Origin: Oscillospiraceae bacterium
GTDB lineage: Bacteria; Bacillota; Clostridia; Oscillospirales; Ruminococcaceae
DNA: 19,266 bases
NCBI GenBank assembly: GCA_016303235.1
Contig: JAEDMB010000022.1
Location: 1-19,266, forward strand
Direction: 5' to 3'
The first letter of the stretch is position 1. Every line of letters begins with the position of its first letter. The position numbers and the translations under genes were made by a program. The notes under the pieces are model-generated. The model was not told the origin of the DNA. It saw only the letters and a program-made list of their open reading frames with translations, and searched no databases. Below, in pieces: positions 1 to 8,900 of the stretch.

Positions 1-744
1 GACGGTTCAGTCAGATTTGAAAATGTATCATTCAGCTATTTTGATGATATGAATAATGTTGCACTTGAAAATATTAATCTTGATATAAAATCAGGTGAAA
101 CAATAGGCATTATAGGCGGTACAGGTTCATCAAAAACAACACTTGTACAGCTTATTCCGAGACTTTATGATACAACAGCCGGAACGGTATATGTAGGCGG
201 AAAAGATGTTAAAAGCTATTCGCTTGATGAACTCCGCAATAATGTTGCAATGGTTCTCCAGAAAAATGTACTGTTTTCCGGAACAATCAGAGATAATCTC
301 AAGTGGGGTAATGAAAATGCCTCCGATGATGAGATAATTGAAGCCTGCAAATCCGCATGTGCCGATGATTTTGTACAGAGTTTTCCGGAAGGATATAATA
401 CCGATATGGGTCAGGGCGGTGTCAATGTTTCAGGCGGTCAGAAACAGCGTCTCTGTATAGCAAGAGCATTGCTTAAAAAGCCTAAAATAATAATCCTCGA
501 TGATTCCACAAGTGCGGTTGATACTGCAACAGACAGCAATATAAGAAAGGCATTCCGTGAAAAGCTTTCGGATACTACTACATTTATAATAGCACAGCGT
601 ATCTCATCAGTAAAGGACGCTGACAGAATTATTGTTATGGACAACGGAAAAATTAACGGCATAGGCACTCACGACGAGCTTATGAAAAATAATGCGATAT
701 ACCGTGAAGTTTATGAATCCCAGCAGAAAGGAGCTGAAGAATAA
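1..744 (+). CDS. ABC exporter subunit, degenerate-site half (partial, NBD only)
   Basis: This is the C-terminal 247 codons of an ABC exporter half-transporter; the frame is open at the left edge, so the membrane domain lies outside the window. The visible nucleotide-binding domain has Walker A GGTGSSKTT (115-141), signature VSGGQ (427-441), Walker B ILDD and a D-loop. Two catalytic positions are non-canonical: Asp replaces the glutamate after Walker B (502-504), and Gln replaces the switch His in IIAQR (595-597). This pattern is known in heterodimeric exporters of the TM287/288, BmrCD and LmrCD type, where one of the two ATP sites is degenerate. The stop codon is directly followed by the ATG of the partner subunit, so the two are translationally coupled. 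It probably acts in the plasma membrane as an efflux or flippase pump; the substrate cannot be told. The family call is firm. Confidence 0.93.
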   Translation, partial: DGSVRFENVSFSYFDDMNNVALENINLDIKSGETIGIIGGTGSSKTTLVQLIPRLYDTTAGTVYVGGKDVKSYSLDELRNNVAMVLQKNVLFSGTIRDNLKWGNENASDDEIIEACKSACADDFVQSFPEGYNTDMGQGGVNVSGGQKQRLCIARALLKKPKIIILDDSTSAVDTATDSNIRKAFREKLSDTTTFIIAQRISSVKDADRIIVMDNGKINGIGTHDELMKNNAIYREVYESQQKGAEE

Positions 745-2637
745 ATGCCTCCGAAAAAGAATATGGGCTTTGCAAAGCCTCAGAATGCAGGCGGAACTCT
801 TAAAAGAATATTCAGCTATATGTACGGATTCAAGCCACAGCTTATATTAATAGTATTCTGCATAATAATAAGCGTTTCCGCAAATGTAGCCGGAAATTAT
901 ATGCTCCGTCCGCTTATCGATAAATATATTGAACCTTTTATAGGTCAGGATAATCCGGATTTGTCGGGATTTGTTTCAACTATAATAATGATGTCGGTGA
1001 TATATCTCTGCGGTGCTTTGTCAACGTATATATATCAGCGTATAATGGTAAATATATCAACTACAACGCTTTTCAGAATAAGAACAGATTTGTTTAACAA
1101 AATGGAAAGTCTCCCTATAAGATATTTCGACAAGCACACTCATGGCGAACTGATGAGCCTTTACACAAATGATGCTGATGCTGTCCGTGAAATGCTCAGC
1201 AACAGCGTTGCACAGTTCATATCATCATCAATTACTGTTTTATCCGTATTTGCAATTATGGTAGCATACAGCTGGCAGTTGACTGTTTTAGTTATAGTAA
1301 TGCTTTTCATAATGATACAGGTTATAGGCGTAATAGGAAAAAACAGCGGTAAGGGATTCAAGGCACAGCAGGAGGCTCTCGGAAAAGTAAACGGCTATAT
1401 TGAGGAACTTATTGAGGGTCAGAAAGTTGTAAAAGTATTCTGTCACGAAGACAAGGCTAATGAAGAATTTCAAAAGCTTAATGAAAATCTCTGTCAGGCA
1501 TCTACAAGAGCTAATACATATGCAAATATTCTTATGCCGATTATGAATAACCTTTCATATTTCCACTATGCCGGAACTGCTATTGCAGGCGGAATTATGG
1601 CTGTAAAGGGCATAGGCGGTATGACTGTCGGAACAGTAGTTTCATATCTTCAGTTTACACGTTCATTCTCACAGCCTATCACTCAGCTTTCACAGCAGTT
1701 AAATTCAGTTTTAACAGCTCTTGCCGGTGCGGAACGTATATTCAAGGTAATAGATGAAACTCCCGAAGAAGATAACGGATATGTAACTCTTGTTAATGCT
1801 GAAATATCTTCTGACGGTACTATAACTGAAACCGATAAGCGTACAGGATTGTGGGCTTGGAAACACCCTCATCAGGCTGACGGAACTGTTACATATACCA
1901 AAGTCGAAGGCAAGGTTGAATTTGATGATGTAGTATTCGGCTATGAACCTAATAAAACTGTACTTAACGGAATAAGTCTCTATGCAAAAGCAGGTCAGAA
2001 AATTGCTTTTGTAGGTTCAACAGGTGCAGGAAAGACTACAATCACGAATCTTATAAACAGATTTTATGATGTTCCGGACGGAAAAATAAGATATGACGGA
2101 ATAAATATAAACAAAATCAAAAAGGACGATTTAAGGCGTTCGCTTTCAATGGTTCTTCAGGATACACACCTTTTCACCGGAACAGTTATGGATAATATCC
2201 GCTACGGAAAGCTTGATGCAACTGATGAAGAAGTATATAAAGCTTCAAAGCTTGCAAATGCTGATACATTTATAAAACATCTTCCGGACGGCTACAATAC
2301 AATGCTTACGGCAGACGGTTCAAATTTAAGTCAGGGACAGAGACAGCTCCTCGCAATAGCAAGAGCGTCCATTGCTGACCCTCCTGTGCTTATACTCGAT
2401 GAGGCTACAAGCTCGATAGATACCCGAACAGAAGCATTAATAGAAAAGGGTATGGACAGACTTATGGAGGGCAGAACGGTTTTCGTAATCGCACACAGAC
2501 TCTCAACTGTCAGAAATTCCGATGCAATAATGGTTCTTGAGAACGGAAGAATTATCGAACGTGGAAATCACGATACACTTATAGCACAGAAAGGCAAATA
2601 TTACCAGCTTTATACAGGAATGTTTGAGCTTAGCTGA
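745..2637 (+). CDS. ABC exporter subunit, consensus-site half (TMD-NBD)
   Basis: A full-length 630-residue half-transporter: a hydrophobic six-helix membrane domain at about residues 30-325, then an NBD at about 390-620. The NBD has Walker A GSTGAGKT (424-431), Walker B with intact catalytic Glu (LDE, 551-553) and switch His584 (IAHRLS), but a non-canonical signature LSQGQ (528-532). This complements the upstream subunit: its Walker motifs pair with that partner's VSGGQ to make the active site, while its LSQGQ completes the degenerate one. A hydrophilic insert at about 346-389 containing WAWKHPH separates the two domains; I recall the same insert in many clostridial relatives. The start ATG abuts the upstream stop, with AAAGGAG at 727-733 as ribosome binding site. 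A terminator follows 15 nt after the stop. Substrate unknown; multidrug or lipid export is possible. Confidence 0.95.
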   Translation: MPPKKNMGFAKPQNAGGTLKRIFSYMYGFKPQLILIVFCIIISVSANVAGNYMLRPLIDKYIEPFIGQDNPDLSGFVSTIIMMSVIYLCGALSTYIYQRIMVNISTTTLFRIRTDLFNKMESLPIRYFDKHTHGELMSLYTNDADAVREMLSNSVAQFISSSITVLSVFAIMVAYSWQLTVLVIVMLFIMIQVIGVIGKNSGKGFKAQQEALGKVNGYIEELIEGQKVVKVFCHEDKANEEFQKLNENLCQASTRANTYANILMPIMNNLSYFHYAGTAIAGGIMAVKGIGGMTVGTVVSYLQFTRSFSQPITQLSQQLNSVLTALAGAERIFKVIDETPEEDNGYVTLVNAEISSDGTITETDKRTGLWAWKHPHQADGTVTYTKVEGKVEFDDVVFGYEPNKTVLNGISLYAKAGQKIAFVGSTGAGKTTITNLINRFYDVPDGKIRYDGININKIKKDDLRRSLSMVLQDTHLFTGTVMDNIRYGKLDATDEEVYKASKLANADTFIKHLPDGYNTMLTADGSNLSQGQRQLLAIARASIADPPVLILDEATSSIDTRTEALIEKGMDRLMEGRTVFVIAHRLSTVRNSDAIMVLENGRIIERGNHDTLIAQKGKYYQLYTGMFELS

Positions 2638-2651
2638 TATATAAAAAAATC

Positions 2652-2676
2652 GGGCGGTCATTGAATCTGACCGCCC
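2652..2676. terminator. Bidirectional intrinsic terminator between convergent genes
   Basis: A perfect 9-bp GC-rich stem (GGGCGGTCA/TGACCGCCC) with a 7-nt loop. On the minus strand it is followed by a run of seven T (2643-2649 read in reverse), a strong terminator for the CAP-dockerin gene. On the plus strand the tail is ATTTGTTT, a weaker terminator for the ABC exporter operon. Confidence 0.88.
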
Positions 2677-2682
2677 ATTTGT

Positions 2683-3408
2683 TTAAAGCTCTGTAATTAT
2701 ATTTGCAAGATACTGCTGTATCATAAGTGAATCATTTGCGTTTAAACCGTTTCCGGAATTATGCACATCACCGTTTATAATGCCTTGCGGTTCGAGCTTA
2801 TTCTTTGAAGAATCCCCGACATATCCGGCAATTGCGACAACATCGGCAATATCAATATTTCCGTCAAGATTTGCATCGCCTTTAAGTATGCCCGAATTTG
2901 TTTGTGTAGGCATATAATTAGTTCCGCCGGACGCTCCGAGGTCGGAAAAAAGCTGAACCCAGTAATATGTACCTTCGGAATATGCAACGCCTACTCCGAT
3001 ATATTTTGCATTTTCATCAAGTATATTTGCACGGTGACCACTTGAATTAAGCCATGATTGCATAGTATCTTCGGGAGTTGATGAACCTGCATGAATATTT
3101 TCGCCAGCAAAATTCATATATAAAATATCATATTCATCAAATACAGTAAAACAATCTGTGCCGTCAGGTCTTGTATGTGAAAATAATTCAGTAAGTTCAT
3201 CAGCTCTCACAGAGGCGGATTCATTCATAACAGAGGACATTTTAAGCGGAGCAAGTCCCTGATTTTCACGTTCTTCGTTTACAAGAAATGCAACCTGTTC
3301 TGCAAAATCCGAATATGACATATCAGCCTTTACAGTAATAAGGGGATTAAGTGACATTAAAATTACTGCTGAAGAAAAAAATGCAGATAAAAATTTTCCT
3401 GATTTCAT
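2683..3408 (-). CDS. Secreted CAP/SCP-domain protein with C-terminal type I dockerin
   Basis: A 241-residue exported protein. Residues 1-28 form a signal peptide (Lys-rich start, hydrophobic core, VKA before the mature Asp). Residues about 37-157 are a CAP (SCP/PR-1) domain with the expected cavity residues: His77 in SHTRPDG, Glu103 in GENI and His125 in SSGHRANIL. Residues about 174-240 are a dockerin. Its first calcium loop is canonical (Asp178, Asn180, Asp182, Asn184, Asp189); the second is degenerate (Asp214, His216, Ser218, Asn225). By family knowledge a dockerin docks onto a cohesin-bearing scaffold or anchor, so the CAP domain is probably displayed on a cellulosome- or amylosome-like complex or the cell surface. 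Bacterial CAP function is generally unknown. AAGGAG at 3419-3424, 10 nt upstream, supports the ATG. An intrinsic terminator lies immediately upstream of this ribosome binding site. Confidence 0.9.
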   Translation of the reverse strand: MKSGKFLSAFFSSAVILMSLNPLITVKADMSYSDFAEQVAFLVNEERENQGLAPLKMSSVMNESASVRADELTELFSHTRPDGTDCFTVFDEYDILYMNFAGENIHAGSSTPEDTMQSWLNSSGHRANILDENAKYIGVGVAYSEGTYYWVQLFSDLGASGGTNYMPTQTNSGILKGDANLDGNIDIADVVAIAGYVGDSSKNKLEPQGIINGDVHNSGNGLNANDSLMIQQYLANIITEL

Positions 3409-3424
3409 AAAATAATTTCTCCTT

Positions 3425-3454
3425 AAAAAAATCGGGCAGATAATTTTTCTGCCC
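3425..3454 (-). terminator. Intrinsic terminator after the APVLDD-repeat gene, abutting the CAP gene RBS
   Basis: On the minus strand a 7-bp stem (GGGCAGA/TCTGCCC, 3434-3440 with 3448-3454) with a 7-nt loop is followed by a seven-T tract (3425-3431). The T tract runs straight into AAGGAG, the ribosome binding site of the CAP-dockerin gene. It ends the purA-membrane protein operon; any transcript that includes the CAP gene and started upstream must read through it. Confidence 0.82.
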
Positions 3455-3462
3455 TTATATTA

Positions 3463-4512
3463 TTAATATTTTTTGCTGAAAAAAAGATTTATTTTATTGT
3501 TGCTTGTCAGAGAAAAGAAAGTATATCCCGAACCTATGACGGATAATCCGTAAAGAACTGCATTAATGCCCATATTTCCATCTTTCTGGGTAAGCATAAT
3601 TATTCCGGGGAAAATCAGTATAATAGTAAAAAGCAGAAAAACCGTAGTTGCAAGGCTTTTTAATGCCTTTACTCCTGTTATAAGCAGGAAAGAGCATATT
3701 CCCACAGCAATGCTTATATAAAGAGAATACTGTGCCACAATATCAGTAAGCTTTCCGGTTTCGGGCTTGTATGCAAGATTCATAAACTTTCCGCCTGCAA
3801 AAAGTGAGAAAAGTACAGCCGAAAGACAACCTATAACTGCTATAATTATAGTAAGCTTGAAACCGGCTTTTGCGTCCGCACGTTCACGCTGTTCACGGAG
3901 TTCCTTCATCATACGGAGACTTTCTTTCTGGTCTTTCTGATTCGGTTCAAGTGCATTTACAGCTTGCTTTTTAGCCTCCTGTTTTATTTTTTCTACATCT
4001 TCACCGCCGAATTTAGGAACATATTCGGGAGTTTCAGGAGCTTCATCGAGTACCGGAGCGGTAAGAGGTTCATCATAATCAAGCTCATGTACAGGCTTTT
4101 CAAAATTCTGGATTTCATCGGGTTCATCAAGAATCGGAGCTTTGATTTCGGGTTCGGGTTCAAGAGGAACTCCGAGCTGTTTTCTTGTATAATTGAGAAC
4201 CATTTTTTTCTTATCGTCCGGAAGAATAAAAAACTGCTGTTTCTGTTCCGGAGAGAATTTTGCAATGACTTCTTCATCGCTGAGATATTTCGGAGCAGAT
4301 TTTTTTTCTTTAGGTGTATATGATGATGACATATCATCAAGAACAGGTGCGGAAACTCCCGTAGGAGCTCCCTTTCTGTTATTTTTGATATAATCGTTGC
4401 TCATATCATCGAGTACAGGAGCAGAAACGCCTTTCGGAGCTCCTTTTTTAGCTGATGCTGAATAGTCGATGTCATCGAGGACAGGAGCTTTTATATTTTC
4501 GTCCATAGCCAT
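3463..4512 (-). CDS. Unknown membrane protein with five APVLDD-type repeats and four TM segments
   Basis: I do not recognise this 349-residue protein. Residues 1-215 are hydrophilic and charged; the C-terminal third has about four hydrophobic segments (roughly 219-241, 263-281, 287-309, 316-335). The cytosolic-looking part carries the hexapeptide AP(V/I)LD(D/E) five times, at residues 9-14, 31-36, 55-60, 125-130 and 152-157. Copies two and three sit in near-identical units of about 24 residues (GAPxGVSAPVLDDMS). Between copies three and four lies a compact charged stretch (about 77-115, SDEEVIAKFSPEQ onward), and residues 170-215 look helical and charged. The start lies 2 nt after the purA stop, with only a weak GAAAG site inside the end of purA, so translation is probably coupled to purA. 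A second ATG two codons in is possible but is worse placed. Repeated short motifs in a disordered tail suggest multivalent protein binding; this is inference. Confidence 0.85.
   Translation of the reverse strand: MAMDENIKAPVLDDIDYSASAKKGAPKGVSAPVLDDMSNDYIKNNRKGAPTGVSAPVLDDMSSSYTPKEKKSAPKYLSDEEVIAKFSPEQKQQFFILPDDKKKMVLNYTRKQLGVPLEPEPEIKAPILDEPDEIQNFEKPVHELDYDEPLTAPVLDEAPETPEYVPKFGGEDVEKIKQEAKKQAVNALEPNQKDQKESLRMMKELREQRERADAKAGFKLTIIIAVIGCLSAVLFSLFAGGKFMNLAYKPETGKLTDIVAQYSLYISIAVGICSFLLITGVKALKSLATTVFLLFTIILIFPGIIMLTQKDGNMGINAVLYGLSVIGSGYTFFSLTSNNKINLFFSKKY
4042..4488 (-). repeat. Five APVLDD-type hexapeptide-coding repeats
   Basis: Codons for AP(V/I)LD(D/E) occur at 4471-4488, 4405-4422, 4333-4350, 4123-4140 and 4042-4059. 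The first three are 22-24 residues apart, and the second and third are embedded in a longer duplicated unit. The last two have Glu in place of the final Asp, and the fourth also has Ile in place of Val. The coding DNA differs between copies at silent sites, so protein-level conservation rather than recent DNA duplication is likely. Confidence 0.85.
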
Positions 4513-4514
4513 AA

Positions 4515-5789
4515 TTATCTTTCAAGAATCTGACTTCTGTCAGGGCCTATGCCTACCATAGATATATGACAGCCACAGAGTTCTTCGAGTTTTTCAATAT
4601 ATGTTTTGCAGTTCTGCGGAAGTTCATCGAACGACTTTGCATTTGAAATATCTTCATTAAAGCCGTCAAATTCCTCATATACCGGTTCACAGCCTGCAAG
4701 TCCTTCGAGAGTAGGCGGGAAATTTTCAATAACAGAGCCGTCAGGAAGCTTATATGCAACGCATACTTTAAGCTTTTCAAGACCGCTGAGTGTATCAAGT
4801 TTATTGATAGCAAGTGAATCGAGACCGTTTACTCTTACGGAATGACGTACTATAACAGCATCGAACCAGCCTGTTCTTCTTGGTCTGCCGGTAGTAGTAC
4901 CGAATTCACCGCCGACTTTTCTGATTTTGTCACCGATTTCGTCATTGAGTTCGGTCGGGAAAGGACCTTTTCCTACACGTGTAGTATAAGCTTTTGCAAC
5001 GCCGATAACATTTGTAATAGTTTTAGGGCCTACACCTGTTCCGACACATACACCGGCTGAAAGCGGGTGGGAAGAAGTAACATAAGGATATGTACCGAAA
5101 TCGATATCAAGCAGAGTAGCCTGAGCTCCCTCAAACATGATAGTTTTTCCGGCTTTGTCAGCTTCGTATGTAAGAACAGAAACATCGTCCATATAAGGAG
5201 CAAGTCTCTTTCCGTATTCTGTATATTCGGCAGTAACTTTATCGAGGTCATAAGCATCGCCGTTATATACAGCAGTAATGATTTTATTTTTAAGAGTACC
5301 TGTGGATTTGATTTTTTCAGCGAGGACTTCGGGGTGACAGAGGTCATACATTCTGATACCGCATCTCTCGTATTTATCCATATAAGCAGGGCCTATGCCT
5401 CTTTTTGTGGTGCCTATATCGGAATTTCCTCTGAATTTTTCGGAAAGTCCGTCAAGCTGAATATGCCACGGCATAACAATCTGGGCTCTGGGGTCGATTT
5501 TGAGATTCTTCGTTGAAATTCCTCTTGATTCGAGTGAATCCAGTTCAGAAATAAAATCCTTGGGGTCAAGAACTACTCCCGCACCGATAAGGCAAAGCGT
5601 ATCCGGATAGAGTATTCCTGAGGGAATGAGATGAAGTTTATATACTTCACCATTATTTACAACAGTATGACCGGCATTGTTACCGCCCTGTGAACGTACA
5701 ACAACTTCGGCTCTTGAGGCGAGAATATCGATGATTTTACCCTTACCCTCATCGCCCCACTGACTTCCTACAACAATATTAGCAGGCAT
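4515..5789 (-). CDS. purA: Adenylosuccinate synthetase
   Basis: A full-length 424-residue PurA, close to the usual 425-430. It converts IMP and aspartate, with GTP, to adenylosuccinate, the first committed step from IMP to AMP. Recognisable motifs in order are the N-terminal P-loop GSQWGDEGKGK with catalytic Asp and Lys, NNAGHTV with the catalytic His, KRGIGPAYMDK, EGAQATLLDIDFGTYPYVT, TTTGRPRRTGW and a C-terminal end typical of the family. The ATG has an AGAGGA ribosome binding site about 7 nt upstream. A sigma-A promoter lies about 65 nt upstream of the start, and the rpoC terminator lies beyond it, so purA has its own promoter. It is followed after 2 nt by the APVLDD-repeat membrane protein. 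I saw no purine riboswitch or obvious PurR box in the leader. Confidence 0.98.
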   Translation of the reverse strand: MPANIVVGSQWGDEGKGKIIDILASRAEVVVRSQGGNNAGHTVVNNGEVYKLHLIPSGILYPDTLCLIGAGVVLDPKDFISELDSLESRGISTKNLKIDPRAQIVMPWHIQLDGLSEKFRGNSDIGTTKRGIGPAYMDKYERCGIRMYDLCHPEVLAEKIKSTGTLKNKIITAVYNGDAYDLDKVTAEYTEYGKRLAPYMDDVSVLTYEADKAGKTIMFEGAQATLLDIDFGTYPYVTSSHPLSAGVCVGTGVGPKTITNVIGVAKAYTTRVGKGPFPTELNDEIGDKIRKVGGEFGTTTGRPRRTGWFDAVIVRHSVRVNGLDSLAINKLDTLSGLEKLKVCVAYKLPDGSVIENFPPTLEGLAGCEPVYEEFDGFNEDISNAKSFDELPQNCKTYIEKLEELCGCHISMVGIGPDRSQILER

Positions 5790-5852
5790 TGCAATTCCTC
5801 TTTTCGTAAAAAATTTAATCGTGCGTGAATAAATAATACATCACAATTAGAT

Positions 5853-5881
5853 ATTATATCAGAAAAAACCAATAAATTCAA
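5853..5881 (-). promoter_or_regulatory. Sigma-A promoter of purA
   Basis: On the minus strand TTGAAT (5876-5881) and a perfect TATAAT (5853-5858) are separated by exactly 17 nt. The predicted transcription start near 5846 gives a leader of about 57 nt. It lies between the rpoC terminator and purA, with nothing else for it to serve. Confidence 0.85.
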
Positions 5882-5917
5882 GTGTTTTGCGAAAAAATTC
5901 CGGATAAATTTTTGCAT

Positions 5918-5944
5918 AAAAAGGGCAGTCGGTTAAGACTGCCC
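5918..5944 (-). terminator. Intrinsic terminator of the rpoBC operon
   Basis: A perfect 8-bp stem (GGGCAGTC/GACTGCCC, 5923-5930 with 5937-5944) with a 6-nt loop, starting 11 nt after the rpoC TGA and followed on the minus strand by TTTTTATG. It separates rpoBC from purA. rpoC ends in tandem stops TGA TAA (5953-5958). Confidence 0.85.
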
Positions 5945-5955
5945 GAAAATTTTTA

Positions 5956-8900
5956 TCAGAGAGATGACGGGGAATGTAAATCGGTACGCTGAATTTTGAT
6001 ATTATTATAACAGTCCATACCTGTTCCGGCAGGGATAAGATTACCGATAATAACATTTTCCTTAAGACCGATAAGCTTGTCGCTCTTGCCTCTGATAGCA
6101 GCATCAGTGAGAGCCTTTGTAGTTTCCTGGAATGATGCGGCAGAAAGGAAACTGTCAGAATTTGAAGCTGCCTTTGTGATACCCTGAAGTACCGGTTCAG
6201 CCTCAACAAATGAGAGGTCATATTCACCGCTGTCCATTCTTGCCTGAATACCTGCATTGATTTCCTCGATTTCCTTTTTCTCAACGAGAGTACCGGGGAG
6301 GAGATAACTGCTTCCTGTCTGAGTAACTTTCATCTTGTTAAGCATCTGACGGACGATAACTTCGATATGCTTGTCGTTGATGTCAACACCCTGTAATCTG
6401 TAAACTTTCTGAACTTCATGAATAATGTAGTCCTGAACAGCCTGAACACCGAGTATATTAAGAATATCAGTAGGATAAGCATTTCCTTCTGTGAGATGAG
6501 TTCCTTTTGGAATGAATGCACCCTCTCTGACTTCGTTTAATCTGATTTTGAAGTTATAAGGAATCATATATGATTCAGAATCGCCTGTTTCGGGGTCAGT
6601 AATTATAATATTACGTGTAGCCTTGACTTCTTCGATATGAACAGTACCGCCGTGCTTAGCAATAATAGCAGCATTTTTAGGACGTCTGCCCTCAAAGAGT
6701 TCCTCGACACGTGGGAGACCCTGTGTAATATCTTCTGCATCGGCTGACGCAACACCGCCGGTGTGGAATGTTCTCATAGTAAGCTGTGTACCCGGTTCAC
6801 CGATTGACTGTGCAGCGATTACGCCGACAGCTTCGCCGACAGAAACAATATTTCCGTTTGCAAGGTTAGAGCCATAGCACTTTGCACATACGCCGTTTTT
6901 GGATTTGCAATGAAGAACAGAACGGATTTTTACGCGTTCAATTCCGGCATCGATGATTTTCTTAGCATCAGCTTCAGTCATCATCTTGTTTTTGGATACA
7001 ATCAAATCGCCCTCATCATTTTTAAGGTCATTTACAAGGTATCTGCCTATAAGACGTTCTGAAAGCGGTTCAATCATTTCTTCGCCGTTTTTGATTTCAT
7101 AAACTTCTATGCCGTCATCAGCGTGGCAGTCGTCCTCACGGATAATAACTTCCTGTGAAACGTCAACAAGACGTCTTGTAAGATAACCGGAGTCGGCGGT
7201 ACGCAGAGCCGTATCAGTAAGACCTTTTCTCGCACCTCTTGAGGAGATGAAGTATTCGAGTATGTTAAGACCTTCACGGTAGTTTGCACGAATCGGGATT
7301 TCGATAGTAGTACCGGAAGTATTTGCGATAAGTCCACGCATACCGGCAAGCTGACGAATCTGTGAGATAGAACCTCTCGCACCGGAGTCAGCCATCATCC
7401 AGATAGGATTGTACTTTTCATTTTCCTGGAAGTTCTTTTTGAGAGCGTCCTTAACATCTTCAGTAGCGTTATTCCATATTGCGATAACTCTTGAAGATTT
7501 TTCAGCAGCGGAGATATAGCCGTATTCGTATTCTGTTGTAATTTCTGCAATATCCTCATCAGCTTTAGCAAGAATATCCTTTTTCTGCGGAGGAATAATA
7601 GCATCACATACGGCAACGGTAAGAGCAGCACGTGTTGAGTATTTAAAGCCGAGAGCCTTGATTTTGTCAAGAACTTCGGAAGTAGTTGTAGTGCCGTGGA
7701 TTCTGATACAGCGTTCAATAATCTGTGAGAGCTGTTTTTTGCCTACAAGGAAAGAGATTTCGAGGTCAAACTGCTTTTCGGAATTGGTTCTGTCAACGTA
7801 TCCGAGATTCTGCGGGATATTTTCATTGAAAATAAGTCTGCCGACAGTACAGTCGATAATCTTTGAAACTTTCTTTCCGCCGATATCCTTTGTGATTTTG
7901 ACTTTTATAGCAGCGTGGAGAGAAACGTCATGTTCATTGTAAGCCATAAGAGCCTCATTTACATCTCTGAACACTTTTCCCTCACCGGGTTCGCCCTCTT
8001 TCTGAAGTGTAAGGTAATATGAACCAAGCACCATATCCTGAGAAGGAACGGCAACAGGCTTACCGTCAGAGGGTTTAAGAAGATTGTTTGCAGCAAGCAT
8101 AAGGAATCTTGCTTCTGCTTGAGCTTCAGCGGAAAGCGGAAGATGTACAGCCATCTGGTCGCCGTCAAAGTCGGCATTGAATGCTGAACATACAAGAGGG
8201 TGGAGCTTTATAGCTCTGCCTTCAACGAGAATCGGTTCAAAAGCCTGAATACCGAGACGGTGAAGCGTAGGCGCTCTGTTAAGCATAACAGGGTGGTCTT
8301 TGATTACATTTTCGAGAGCGTCCCATACCTTATCAGAAGCCTTTTCAATCATTTTTCTGGCACTCTTTATATTCTGGATATCCTTTTTATTATCGACAAT
8401 TCTTTTGAGTACGAACGGTTTGAAGAGTTCGAGAGCCATTTCCTTAGGAAGTCCGCACTGATACATTCTGAGTTCAGGGCCTACAACAATAACGGAACGT
8501 CCGGAATAGTCAACACGTTTTCCGAGAAGATTCTGACGGAATCGACCCTGCTTACCTTTAAGCATATCGGAAAGTGATTTAAGCGGGCGGTTGTTAGGGC
8601 CTGTAACAGGTCTGCCGTGTCTGCCGTTATCTATAAGAGCGTCAACAGCTTCCTGAAGCATTCTTTTTTCGTTTCTTATGATGATGTCAGGAGCATCGAG
8701 TTCCAGCATTCTCTGTAAACGGTTGTTTCTGTTGATAACACGTCTGTAAAGGTCATTGAGGTCAGATGTTGCATAGCGTCCGCCGTCGAGCATAACCATA
8801 GGTCTTATATCAGGCGGAATAACCGGTATAACATCAAGAATCATCCATTCCGGCTTGTTTCCGGAGAGTCTGAAAGCCTCAATAATCTGAAGTCTCTTCA

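Noticed and set aside
115..597. The unusual Walker A, Asp for Glu and Gln for His in the first ABC gene as signs of a decayed gene.
   Set aside because: The frame is intact and the same substitutions are a known feature of heterodimeric ABC exporters with one degenerate site.
5067..5516. A 149-codon open frame opposite purA.
   Set aside because: It lies wholly inside the highly conserved purA coding sequence, has no ribosome binding site I can support, and has composition typical of an antisense shadow.
5790..5852. A purine riboswitch or PurR box in the purA leader.
   Set aside because: The leader is only about 57 nt and I see no conserved purine aptamer core; a loose GTGA/TCAC dyad is too weak to call.
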